Shown piece after piece: positions 34,509 to 42,936 of a stretch of 64,000 nucleotides of DNA (position 1 is its first letter; the number at the start of each line of letters is the position of its first letter). A program made the position numbers and the translations under genes. This stretch comes from CAYSPT01 sp964432985 (GTDB taxonomy: Bacteria; Muiribacteriota; CAYSPT01). The notes under the pieces were generated by a model. It worked only from the letters and a program-made list of their open reading frames with translations, was not told where the DNA came from and did not search any database. The stretch lies in contig CAYSPT010000022.1 of NCBI GenBank assembly GCA_964432985.1, forward strand, positions 15,047 through 79,046, read 5' to 3'.

Positions 34509-36134
34509 TTACGGCGTTATCCGGGAAAAAAGGACTATTTGGGGTCCTTTTCCCGGATTGAACCGGGTGACTTGCTTCCACGCCGAATCCGTCTGTTCAC
34601 TGAAAAGATACTCGTAAACAGCTCTCTTTTTCTGATGCTCTCTGGATAATGCACTGTTTCCCGGCGGGATCGGTTTTCCCAGGTAGCGGCTGTAGAGATG
34701 GCTGTTGGTCAAGAGGTAATCCGCTTTGACGCTGTCCAGCCAGTCCACATCGTAGGTGATCAGGGTGGTCTCGTAGGTGATCACGTTTTTCAATCTCTTT
34801 TTGAAGAAATCTCCGTATTTACTCGTGACCAGGGCCTCCTTCTTGCGGGCGGTCAGAAGTTTGGGCAGATACCCTTTGTCGAAGATGATCGTGCTGCCCG
34901 CTGCAATATTGTTCTGAATCCACCGGTAGGCCGTCAATCTGCTGTCTTCACGGAATTGCTGATACGCATAGGAAACAGAAGCGTAAGCAGGCCACGCAAG
35001 GACGGCCGTCAACAGCAGCACCTGAAGTGTCTTTTTTTCGAGCCTGGCAGCCGTCAACGACAGGACCTCACCGGCCAGCAGCGCCAGGGCTGGAAACAGG
35101 AACAACAGGTAGTGTAGCGCAATCTTCCGGTTGCTGCCCAGGCAGAGAAACGACACCGTGATGAAGCACAGCAGGAGCCAGTCTTTTCTTCTTCGGCGGT
35201 ACGCCGCGTACAGGAACCCCAATCCAAACAGGAGCCCGGATGTTTTTTCCCAGGTCCAGAAGGAGAACAGGTAGCGCAGGTGGGTGGTACCGAAGGATAC
35301 GGCCTGCCCGGCCGTGTTGTAATCAAGCATGTAGCACAGGGAGTACCAGGTCCGGCGCGGATCGATGAGCCAGGTTGGGGTCCCGGCCAGGAAAACAGCG
35401 GTGAAAGCCAGAATGCTGAACAGCACCTTCTTGTTGAACCATCCACCGGGAGACCAAAGGCGTCCCTGGTCCTTCAGTTGAAAAACGTGTACCAGTAACA
35501 GGGGGAACAGAACAAAGGCCCCGTTGTACTTGGTGGTCACCGTCAGGGCGGCACACACGGAAGCCAGCACGAAATGCCGCGCAGACCCGCTCTCGGAAGC
35601 TGTCAGGGTGGCCAGGAGCGTCAACGCCGCGAAGAAGGTCATGGTCACATCCAGTTTGGCATACCCTGAAAGGCGCACATGCAGAAGCGAAAAAGAAAGA
35701 ATGGCCGCTGCCGTGAGAGCGGTGCCGCGATGGAAAAACTTCTCCCCTATCTTGAAAACCAGGTAGATGGTAGCCAGGGCAAACAACACGCTTGTCAACC
35801 TGGCCGGCATGATAGGGAGAGTCGAATTCAGGTCGTGCAGGCTCATGACGGCCGTAGGCGATGGCAATTCACCTCCAAGGTACAGCAGCGAAGAACCGGC
35901 CAGCGTGGGAGGGAGGCACAGGTAACTGAAGAGTGTCGGATAACAGAAATCACTGGGCACAAGCGTGCGCAGGTTAGCGAACCGGTCAAGGTTTCTGAGG
36001 ATATGGATTTCGTCTATGAAAAAGTACTTGCGGCACGATGCCAGGCGCACCAGCAGCGAAAACAGCAAAAGCACAAACAACGCAGCCAGTATGGTTTTGT
36101 TCTTTCCGGAGCACTGTTCTTCCTTGTTTTGCAT
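34509..36134 (-). CDS. GT-C family membrane glycosyltransferase
   Basis: 541 aa with about 11 transmembrane helices. The first extracytoplasmic loop carries the acidic pair expected for the GT-C catalytic site (YFFIDEIH, D41/E42). Related proteins (PMT/ArnT-like) use polyprenyl-phosphate sugars to glycosylate proteins or lipids at the outer face of the membrane. A soluble C-terminal domain of about 140 residues follows the last helix. It is convergent with the methyltransferase gene. Confidence 0.82.
   Translation of the reverse strand: MQNKEEQCSGKNKTILAALFVLLLFSLLVRLASCRKYFFIDEIHILRNLDRFANLRTLVPSDFCYPTLFSYLCLPPTLAGSSLLYLGGELPSPTAVMSLHDLNSTLPIMPARLTSVLFALATIYLVFKIGEKFFHRGTALTAAAILSFSLLHVRLSGYAKLDVTMTFFAALTLLATLTASESGSARHFVLASVCAALTVTTKYNGAFVLFPLLLVHVFQLKDQGRLWSPGGWFNKKVLFSILAFTAVFLAGTPTWLIDPRRTWYSLCYMLDYNTAGQAVSFGTTHLRYLFSFWTWEKTSGLLFGLGFLYAAYRRRRKDWLLLCFITVSFLCLGSNRKIALHYLLFLFPALALLAGEVLSLTAARLEKKTLQVLLLTAVLAWPAYASVSYAYQQFREDSRLTAYRWIQNNIAAGSTIIFDKGYLPKLLTARKKEALVTSKYGDFFKKRLKNVITYETTLITYDVDWLDSVKADYLLTNSHLYSRYLGKPIPPGNSALSREHQKKRAVYEYLFSEQTDSAWKQVTRFNPGKGPQIVLFSRITP
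34521..34556. terminator. hairpin between convergent genes
   Basis: An imperfect long inverted repeat (CCGGGAAAA...TTTTCCCGG with an inner AGGAC/GTCC pair) lies 42 bp after the methyltransferase stop and inside the last codons of the glycosyltransferase gene. It could end plus-strand transcripts; there is no long T-run after it. Confidence 0.45.
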
Positions 36135-36309
36135 ACGAAATCTTCATTCCCGACCGGTGTATGGAGTTATCTACTGTAACAATAAGATCCATTCATTAAA
36201 TTGTATCGTGTTTACTACCTGACCGCAACGTGGTGAGGGTGATGGAATTGCCGCTGTAACTTACTTTCTATACTTCCTGCTCGAAGGCGGGCACGTTGCC
36301 GCCCTCTGG

Positions 36310-36338
36310 TTGACACTGTATATAATTGGGCGTATGAT
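36310..36338 (+). promoter_or_regulatory. near-consensus sigma70 promoter
   Basis: TTGACA (36310-36315), a 17-bp spacer and TATGAT (36333-36338), about 37 bp before the phasin-like ATG. Among the clearest promoters of the window. Confidence 0.85.
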
Positions 36339-36375
36339 GTGAAAAAGAGCGTGTTTATCGGGAGGTGCAGGAAAA

Positions 36376-36693
36376 ATGGAGAGCTTGTTTCATCGCATGA
36401 TGTATGCCGGGATTGGTCTCTTTACGCTTGACAAGCAAAGAGCGGAGGAGATCGTTCAGAACCTGATCGAGCGTGGAGAAATGACTGCTTCGGAGGGTGA
36501 AAAAGCTTTGAAAAACATGGTTGAACGGATACAGGAAGAAAAAGACAGGCTGGTTGAGCGCGTCGGCAGCGAAGTGAAAACAAAATTGACCAACGCCGGA
36601 TTTGTGAGACGAGAAGAGTTCGATAAACTGGCCAAGAAGGTCGAAGCGCTTCAAGCGTATATCGACGAGCAGCAGAACGTGGAGAATAGCTAG
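36376..36693 (+). CDS. phasin-like coiled-coil protein (PhaI/COG3937-like)
   Basis: 105 aa; a short hydrophobic N-terminal segment (FHRMMYAGIGLFTL) is followed by a long amphipathic helix and a C-terminal coiled coil (REEFDKLAKKVEALQAYI). This fits the small polyhydroxyalkanoate-granule-associated or phasin-like proteins common in many bacteria; no PHA synthase gene is present here. The gene has a near-consensus promoter and a good SD (GGGAGG), so it is probably well expressed. Confidence 0.75.
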   Translation: MESLFHRMMYAGIGLFTLDKQRAEEIVQNLIERGEMTASEGEKALKNMVERIQEEKDRLVERVGSEVKTKLTNAGFVRREEFDKLAKKVEALQAYIDEQQNVENS

Positions 36694-36727
36694 CCTGTTT
36701 ATTGCACAAGCATACAATAAGCGGGCT
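36692..36727 (+). terminator. hairpin at the phasin-like gene stop
   Basis: A 13-bp stem (36692-36704 with 36715-36727), with two G-U pairs when transcribed and a 10-nt loop, starts at the stop codon. No T-run follows; it may attenuate or protect the short transcript. Confidence 0.5.
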
Positions 36728-36756
36728 GGCAACCTCTTGGCCCGGGAGACCTGATC

Positions 36757-39534
36757 GTGGAAGGAATCATGCAGTGGGAGGCCGCACTGGGCCACCCGGT
36801 CACCTCACTGGATTTTTCTCCTGAAGGTGACGCCATTATTACCGGGGACCGTGCCGGCGGGGTGACGGTTTTCGATCGCCAGGGTTCCGTCCGCTGGCGG
36901 AAGAGACTTCCCCGGACTGTCCGCTCCGTAGCAATCTCTTCCCATGGACAGTTTTCGGTGACTGGATCTGATGATGGGCTGGTACGTTTTTTCGACCGCA
37001 CAGGCGGTGTAAAATGGCAACTAGAGGTGAATGGCCGTCCCGCCTGTGTCAATGTGAGCGAAGACGGCACCACCGTCATGGTGGGAACGTCCAACTGTGT
37101 CTTGACCCGCCTCGACCGCTGTGGTGAAACTGTCTGGTGGTACGATGCACATCTTCACCGGGTCCAGGGTTGGTTTGAGAAACTGGCCGATAAGGTACGT
37201 CCCAAAGGGGAAATGAACGAGAAGTCCATCGATCATCCCCTGACATCTACCGATATCACCTGGGATGCCCGTTTTCTGGCTGCCACCACCACCGACGGCA
37301 GCACCTTCTTTTTTGATTCCTGGGGCACCTGTCACTGGCGTCACTGCTACAAGTGGAAGTACACCCACGTTTCCATCAGCGACGACGGGTGTCATGTCAT
37401 CGCCGGGACGAACGCCCGTAAAATCGTCCACATATCCAACAATATGGAAACCGCCGGAGCGTTATATGGCTCAGCCGGTGAAATAATCCCCCGCCAGGAG
37501 TGGGCGGTGGAGATAGACCGGGACATTACCAGTGTGAAGCTTTCAAACAGCGGTGAATTTATCGCGGTAGGCAGCCGTGATGGCGAACTCATGCTGCTGG
37601 GCCAGCAGGCAGAAACCTTCTGGACCACCCAGATCGGGCAACCGATTCGGGATGTGGGTATCTCGGGGCAGGGAGAGTATGTGACAGTGATCACGGAATC
37701 GGGACTTCTGAGAATGTACCGGGTGGTCAGCGGCCAGGCGGTTTCGGAGGATTTCATGGAGTTTGCCGTCGAGGTGCCCGCTTCGTCTCAACAACCGCCT
37801 CCTGCCGCCGGTGCATCCGCCGGAAGAGGACCGTTGGAGTTTATGGATGATTCACTTGGGTACCCTTCATTAGGAAAACCACCTCATCTAGTCGCCGGTA
37901 TGGCCACGACGGCCGGTGGTTCGGCGGCAGTGCCGTCTGCGGAAGTCCCTGCGGCAGCTGGTCCATCGGCAGTTGTACCATCGGCAGCTGCAGCGGGTGC
38001 CGGAGGTCTCGAGTTTTTTGATGGATCGGATCCACAAAAAAAATTGCATCCCGATCAGGCTGTCCCAGCAACTGAGGACAAACGCATGGAATCTGAAGCT
38101 GCTCAACCGGCAGATATAAAACCGGGGCCCTGTGTTGCCGATAGCTCGCCACCGGAATCATGCGGCAGCCTGGAGTTTATACGAGACACCGCGCCGCATG
38201 CCGGGGCTGAATCTCCCGCTTCCGTTGCGACCGATTCCGGCTATCTTGATCTGGCGGACATTGGCCGCGGCACCCATGCCGCTTCAGTTCAGGCTGTTGA
38301 TGAACCTCCGCTGTCTCCACAGCCGCCTGTACGGCCGGCCAGCGAAAACGATATCCTCGATTTGCTGGAGGGTGCTCCCGCAGCCCTTGAGGGGGCCCAA
38401 CCAGTACCTGATAGAGCCCAAACGGTACCTGAGGGGGCCCAAACAGCCACTCATCCGGCCGGTCAGGACGAGACAGCCGCAGGGTCACTTGATCTGTCAG
38501 TTCAGGAATCACACGATGCTCCCCGGGATGATTTCATCGATCCGGACATGCCCCGCGAGTTATGGCGATGCCGGATTGCCGATGTCCTGATGCCGTTTTC
38601 CCGGGGCTGCCTGGCTATGTCGCCCGACGGTTCCCGGATAGCGGCTTACCCCGGCGCCGGAGCTGTCACCATTCTCGACGGACAGGGGAGGATCTCCGGC
38701 AGCTTTAATCCTGCCGAATCACGTCCTGCCGGGATGTGCACTTCAAAAGATTTATCACGACTTTTTGTAGCCAGTCCATCGTACCTGTTTGGTGTCAATA
38801 ACGACGGTGGTCTCAAATGGAAACAACCGCTGACTGTGGCGGAGTGTCACTGCAGCTCCTCTGGCAGCCGGATAGCAGTCGCTACTCCCGACGGGAGATT
38901 CCAGGTCTTCTCTCACGATGGGAAGGAAGTCTACCGGTACGTGTCAGACATGGGAATTACCGCCGTCCATGTAACAGAAGATGATTCAGCCGCGGTGTTT
39001 GCAGGTCCTCGTGAACTTCGGTACATCACATTGAAATCTTCCCGTGAAGAAAAGGTCCCCATCTCCGGTGCTCCCAAATTCATCACCTCCTTTCCCTGGA
39101 ACGAAGTGGTATGGGTGGGAGGTGACGGGATATATTCCTGGCAGCCGGGAAGTGATAGCTCAACGGTAAAGCGTCTGGTGGAACTGTCAGCTCACTGCAC
39201 CGCTGCGGCCTCCGCCGCCGGCAGGTTGGTTGTGGGAACTGCTGCACGGAATGCTCTTCTTGTATTTCCCGGGACTTCAAAGGAGTCGGTGGTCGTACCG
39301 CTCAAGTCGGCACCGTCAGCTGCTGTTGTTTCCGCTGACGGCGCCTGGGCAGCAGTAGGAACCCGGTACCGTTTCCTGTCTCTGATACCGTTCGATCACG
39401 CTGCAGATTCGGTTTATTTAAAGCCGAAGGACCGGGTGGAAGCTGTGGCGCTGAGTGGTGATGCCCGCGTACTGTGTTTTATTGTGAGAAGTGAAGTGAT
39501 CGTTTGGGCTACCGGTCTGACCGCTGCCTGTTGA
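36757..39534 (+). CDS. cytoplasmic double beta-propeller (WD40/PQQ-like) protein
   Basis: 925 aa starting with GTG after GGGAG; an ATG four codons later has GGAAGG and is equally possible. There is no signal peptide. Residues about 1-335 are seven-bladed WD40/PQQ-like repeats (VTSLDFSPEGDAIITGDRAG, VRSVAISSHGQFSVTGSDDG). A low-complexity Ala/Pro/Glu linker of about 260 residues follows, carrying five copies of an (L/E)(E/D)(F/L)xD-like motif (LEFMDDS, LEFFDGS, LEFIRDT, YLDLAD, ILDLLE). A second propeller fills about 600-920. Linker parts arose from 15-bp and 21-bp tandem repeats. Role unknown; probably a scaffold. Confidence 0.8.
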   Translation: MEGIMQWEAALGHPVTSLDFSPEGDAIITGDRAGGVTVFDRQGSVRWRKRLPRTVRSVAISSHGQFSVTGSDDGLVRFFDRTGGVKWQLEVNGRPACVNVSEDGTTVMVGTSNCVLTRLDRCGETVWWYDAHLHRVQGWFEKLADKVRPKGEMNEKSIDHPLTSTDITWDARFLAATTTDGSTFFFDSWGTCHWRHCYKWKYTHVSISDDGCHVIAGTNARKIVHISNNMETAGALYGSAGEIIPRQEWAVEIDRDITSVKLSNSGEFIAVGSRDGELMLLGQQAETFWTTQIGQPIRDVGISGQGEYVTVITESGLLRMYRVVSGQAVSEDFMEFAVEVPASSQQPPPAAGASAGRGPLEFMDDSLGYPSLGKPPHLVAGMATTAGGSAAVPSAEVPAAAGPSAVVPSAAAAGAGGLEFFDGSDPQKKLHPDQAVPATEDKRMESEAAQPADIKPGPCVADSSPPESCGSLEFIRDTAPHAGAESPASVATDSGYLDLADIGRGTHAASVQAVDEPPLSPQPPVRPASENDILDLLEGAPAALEGAQPVPDRAQTVPEGAQTATHPAGQDETAAGSLDLSVQESHDAPRDDFIDPDMPRELWRCRIADVLMPFSRGCLAMSPDGSRIAAYPGAGAVTILDGQGRISGSFNPAESRPAGMCTSKDLSRLFVASPSYLFGVNNDGGLKWKQPLTVAECHCSSSGSRIAVATPDGRFQVFSHDGKEVYRYVSDMGITAVHVTEDDSAAVFAGPRELRYITLKSSREEKVPISGAPKFITSFPWNEVVWVGGDGIYSWQPGSDSSTVKRLVELSAHCTAAASAAGRLVVGTAARNALLVFPGTSKESVVVPLKSAPSAAVVSADGAWAAVGTRYRFLSLIPFDHAADSVYLKPKDRVEAVALSGDARVLCFIVRSEVIVWATGLTAAC
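37952..37996. repeat. imperfect 15-bp tandem repeat in propeller linker
   Basis: Three units of the type CGGCAGCTGGTCCAT encode PSAVVPSAA-like sequence. Confidence 0.65.
38386..38448. repeat. 21-bp tandem repeat, three copies
   Basis: Three 21-bp units (CCTGAGGGGGCCCAAACAGC-like) at 38386, 38407 and 38428 encode a VPEGAQT-type heptapeptide repeat in the linker. Confidence 0.85.
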
Positions 39535-41677
39535 CGGTAATATCGAACCGGTCCTTGAGGGCATCGAATTGTTTCTTATGCCCCAACCGGGCGTACAGCT
39601 TGAGAAGATCGAGTACGGCTTCATTGGCCCGGTTCGGGTAGAGGACGACAGATTTTTCAAGGCTTTCCAAAGCTTCGGTGGTGTTGTCCATACTGAGCAG
39701 CAGACGCCCTTTAATACGGTACAGAAGCGCGTGCTCCCCCTTGGTGACGGTTTCATCAAGCATTGATTCCGCCTGTACTATCCAGGACATAAGGTTTTCT
39801 TTCTTCTCCCTGGTCAGCAGGAAGTTGACGCCGAGAATACCCAGGCGGCCATGAAAGGTTGTGAACACTTTATCGAACAGTGGCTTCACCCTGGTGTGGA
39901 CGTCGGATAAATACACGGTGTAGGCCAGAATGCGTCCCAGGTGCTGCCTTAGGGTGTTGCGGTGATAGACGGTCCAGGGATCGCGCAGTATCCGCGCCTC
40001 CATGGATTCTATGAAGGCCATGGTCCGGTCGTCAACTGAAAACCTGTTGACCCCGGCCGATGCATCCCGCCGCAGTTTCTTGAACAGCCCAAAATCATGG
40101 ACTGATGATTCTAAAGGCAGACTGGTGGTGTAGTACACCGGACGTATTGTGCCCGTGATGAAATTCCGAACCGCTCGGTCCTTTGCTTCCTGGCTGTCGT
40201 GTATGGGATCGAACAGGCGGTTTCCGAACAGCAGCCCGGTGTCGTTGTACAGATCGACATCCGGACGGAATTTCTCCACCAGGTTGAAATAACCGGCCGG
40301 TCCCATGTCCAGGTCTCCGTGTACGAACAGGATTGCGTCTTTCTCCAGGGAGTCCAGCATGAGACGTGCGTACTCCGAGGCCCACGTATAGTCCGAGCGG
40401 TCATTGACAGTGAAATTGGAGACCAGTACCGCCAGGACGATGAGGGGCACCAGAGCGGTTTCCACCATGGCACGCCGTTTCTTCACCCTGTGCAGCAGCC
40501 GGTCCAATCCCAGGCACATCCAGAAAACCATGATCCCGTAGGGAATGAGAGGGTATACCTGAAAGGCCGCGATCTTGTAGAACTCGTAATCGAAATCCAG
40601 CAGGAAGATAAGGATGAACGTGCCGCCCAGCCATCCGGACAACAGGGCCAGTATAAAGCCTGGCACCCAGCGTTTCCACTGGAAGAAGAAACCGGCGGCA
40701 GCCAGTAGCGCCCCCGGTACGGCAAACTGATGAAACATTTGAATGGTTATGAACCGGACAAATCGCAGCTTGTCCAGTATCGTCACGCTTTCACTTGTCT
40801 CCAGACTGCTGTAATACTTTCTGAGAACATGATACAAAAAATCACCGCAGGTGGTCAGGGGGCCAGAAAAACTGATAACCGGATTACCCCGGGACCGCAG
40901 TATGAGATAGAGGTAGGGAAGCAGTCCCAGGAGCAGGAAAAGCAGCACCCTGGGTGTGGCTGACACGATCTCCCGGCGGCGGGGATAGAGAAGAAACACG
41001 AAGCAGGGAAACGACAACACCATGAGCGGCCAGTGGTTGCTCAAGCCGAGACCGAAAACCAGGGCGGCTAAAAAAAGGTACTTTTTCCTGCCGTCGGCCA
41101 GGTACCTCAGCGCCAGGGCGAAAACAAGGAAAAAGCAGAATGTGTTCAGGGTGTACACCTCGGCGATGATGGCCTGGGACCAGAAGACCCGCGAAAAGGC
41201 ATATGTCCAACTCCCCGTATAGGCAAGTGAATGCCGTCCGAACAGCAGCCAGCAGATCCACCAGATAAGACAGCAGGTCAGCGCTCCGAAAACGGAGCTC
41301 AACAGATGCACCCGGAGAGCGGCGCTGCCCACGGGAACGAAGGTGGCCAACTTACCCAGCAGCGTGTGTAAAGGGTACCCGGGGGGGTGAGCTATACCCA
41401 GGAAATGGGAGGCCATGACGAAGGCCCCGTCATCTTCCAGGGCGATTGTCCGGGGGGCGGTGTATCCGTATATACAGAACGGAACGAGAAAAGCGATGGC
41501 CAGGTGCAGCCACTGCTGTTTAAAGCGGCTTTGGTGTAACGATGGTTTGCGGTCCAGCTCTTTCAGCCATCCGGAACCTGATAAACGCTTCCCGGTTGAA
41601 GAAAGCCGCCCTCCAGCGGAGGAAAGCCGCCGCACCTTTTGTGACCGTGATGAGGTTTGCCTGACTCGTCTGCTCAT
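39509..41677 (-). CDS. DUF2723 / TMEM260-type protein glycosyltransferase with TPR tail
   Basis: 722 aa. A basic cytoplasmic N-terminus of about 55 residues (with RLSS.. repeats) precedes about 10-11 transmembrane helices. The first loop holds the family hallmarks: acidic pair in ALEDDGAF (D82/D83) and HPPGYPL (97-103). The C-terminal 170 residues look like TPR helices (ALLYRIKGRLLLSMDN). DUF2723 belongs to the GT-C fold; its human relative TMEM260 O-mannosylates Ig-like IPT domains. It is the third gene of the giant-protein operon, 24 bp after the phosphatase. Its 3' end overlaps the convergent propeller gene by 26 bp. It also has its own promoter whose start point falls at the ATG. Confidence 0.85.
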   Translation of the reverse strand: MSRRVRQTSSRSQKVRRLSSAGGRLSSTGKRLSGSGWLKELDRKPSLHQSRFKQQWLHLAIAFLVPFCIYGYTAPRTIALEDDGAFVMASHFLGIAHPPGYPLHTLLGKLATFVPVGSAALRVHLLSSVFGALTCCLIWWICWLLFGRHSLAYTGSWTYAFSRVFWSQAIIAEVYTLNTFCFFLVFALALRYLADGRKKYLFLAALVFGLGLSNHWPLMVLSFPCFVFLLYPRRREIVSATPRVLLFLLLGLLPYLYLILRSRGNPVISFSGPLTTCGDFLYHVLRKYYSSLETSESVTILDKLRFVRFITIQMFHQFAVPGALLAAAGFFFQWKRWVPGFILALLSGWLGGTFILIFLLDFDYEFYKIAAFQVYPLIPYGIMVFWMCLGLDRLLHRVKKRRAMVETALVPLIVLAVLVSNFTVNDRSDYTWASEYARLMLDSLEKDAILFVHGDLDMGPAGYFNLVEKFRPDVDLYNDTGLLFGNRLFDPIHDSQEAKDRAVRNFITGTIRPVYYTTSLPLESSVHDFGLFKKLRRDASAGVNRFSVDDRTMAFIESMEARILRDPWTVYHRNTLRQHLGRILAYTVYLSDVHTRVKPLFDKVFTTFHGRLGILGVNFLLTREKKENLMSWIVQAESMLDETVTKGEHALLYRIKGRLLLSMDNTTEALESLEKSVVLYPNRANEAVLDLLKLYARLGHKKQFDALKDRFDITVNRQRSDR

Positions 41678-41683
41678 GGATAG

Positions 41684-41713
41684 ATTATAAGGGGTAACTG
41701 ACTATCGACTCAA
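41684..41713 (-). promoter_or_regulatory. candidate promoter giving a leaderless DUF2723 transcript
   Basis: On the minus strand TTGAGT (41708-41713), an 18-bp spacer and a perfect TATAAT (41684-41689), only six bases before the ATG at 41677. The usual start site would fall on the ATG itself. No SD is present upstream. The element overlaps the end of the phosphatase gene. Confidence 0.55.
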
Positions 41714-42595
41714 CAGTAACCGTAAGTAATAAACGATTACCGGCAGGGTGAATGGGGAAGCAGCACAGAAGGCGAAATTACCCACGGGTACGTTCTTGGG
41801 GTTGAGCTGCGTCCGGGCGGGGGAAGCTGAATGTGGGGAAGTTAAACCCGGGGATGCTGAATCAGGGGCCGCCGAATCTGTTTGTTTCTCCTCTATCGCT
41901 TTTGCAGGCAAGCCGACTCTCTCTCTTATTTGACCGACATCCATATTCTTCAGGTGTTCGGGCAGTTCCACAAAAACGGTGTGAAAGCCGAATCCGCCGT
42001 TAATCATCTCGTCTATGGCTTCCTCTTTAGGCCATCCTTCCACCACCATCCGATAGGCTGCGCATATCCAGCCGGTGCGGTCGGCCCCGTGGGCACAGTG
42101 GACTAACACGGGCTGATTGCCGGTCCGGGTTACAATTTTAAGGAAGGTCACGATCGCGTCGTCCTGGGGATCATCCGGTTTCATTGGTATCCGGATATAC
42201 CTGAACTGTCCGGTTAACCCGGCGTCGTCGATAATGGCCCGGTCGGAGTGGCTTGAGCGCAGGCTGAGAATAGTCTTAATACCCATCTTCTTCAGTTCCC
42301 GTATCCCCCGCGCCGAGGGCTGCCTGCCGCGGTACAGGCCGTCGGTCACCTTGAAAAGATTGCCGAGTCCGGGTTTCTCAAGAGGGGCCGCCCACTTTCT
42401 GGGCCTGGAGACAGGTTCATTTTTACCGGATTTTTCCTGATGACATTCCACAGTATCATCCGAGCATACCGGCATTACAGCTGCTTGAAATGCCATGAGT
42501 ACCGCCATTGCCGGCAGTAACCAACCACGCGGCTCACCACTGAAAAAAACAGCGTTACTCCCTGCGCGTTTTCGTCTGAAGAGCACGTGGAACAT
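41702..42595 (-). CDS. exported dual-specificity/tyrosine phosphatase
   Basis: 297 aa from the ATG at 42595, ten bases after GGGAGT; a GTG four codons earlier has no room for an SD. An N-terminal hydrophobic segment (about 24-42) acts as signal or anchor. The phosphatase core has the active-site loop HCAHGADRTG (Cys167, Arg173) and a likely general acid in PMKPDDPQDD. It resembles the small bacterial DSP-like family that includes tyrosine/inositol-phosphate phosphatases. The C-terminus has a low-complexity SASPARTQL region and a last hydrophobic stretch ending in LLLSR, so it may be anchored at both ends. It lies between the giant surface-protein gene and the DUF2723 glycosyltransferase. Confidence 0.85.
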   Translation of the reverse strand: MFHVLFRRKRAGSNAVFFSGEPRGWLLPAMAVLMAFQAAVMPVCSDDTVECHQEKSGKNEPVSRPRKWAAPLEKPGLGNLFKVTDGLYRGRQPSARGIRELKKMGIKTILSLRSSHSDRAIIDDAGLTGQFRYIRIPMKPDDPQDDAIVTFLKIVTRTGNQPVLVHCAHGADRTGWICAAYRMVVEGWPKEEAIDEMINGGFGFHTVFVELPEHLKNMDVGQIRERVGLPAKAIEEKQTDSAAPDSASPGLTSPHSASPARTQLNPKNVPVGNFAFCAASPFTLPVIVYYLRLLLSR

Positions 42596-42603
42596 GTCGT
42601 TAT

Positions 42604-42670
42604 TCACTCCCTGCCTACACTCACTCCCTGCCTACACTCACTTCCTGCCTACACTCACTCCCTGCCTACC
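42604..42670. repeat. 17-bp tandem repeat at the giant gene/phosphatase junction
   Basis: Four 17-bp units start at 42604, 42621, 42638 and 42655 (TCACTCCCTGCCTACAC on the plus strand). Read on the minus strand each contains GGGAGTGA (GGAAGTGA in the third), that is an SD-like core plus TGA. One copy provides the stop codon of the giant gene, another the SD of the phosphatase gene. Confidence 0.9.
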
Positions 42671-42936
42671 GGAGGCTGTGAGACATACCGGTTACCTCCG
42701 CCTAACCACTCTGCCAGGGACAGCGTCCGGACCACCGGGGAAAGCACGGTCCTGGTGAACCGCCGCCTGGTATGGTCATCAGCAATCATGTCTGCTACCT
42801 GTGGAGAGTAACGATAGTAGCACTCAACCAGTTCCCGTCCCGGTTCCACCGCCAGCAGGAAGCGGTCGCGCACGTGGCGCAGCAACTCGATTTCATCGGC
42901 CATGGGGGTGCCGTAAGCAGCGGTGGCGATGAAACA
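42655..42936 (-). other. C-terminal CFI-box of the giant protein
   Basis: The last 93 residues begin GCFIATAAYGTPMADEIELL and continue with LRHVRDRFLL and a YYRYSP motif. This is the CFI-box C-terminal region seen at the ends of large surface proteins in several phyla; its role, possibly sorting or anchoring, is not established. Confidence 0.75.
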
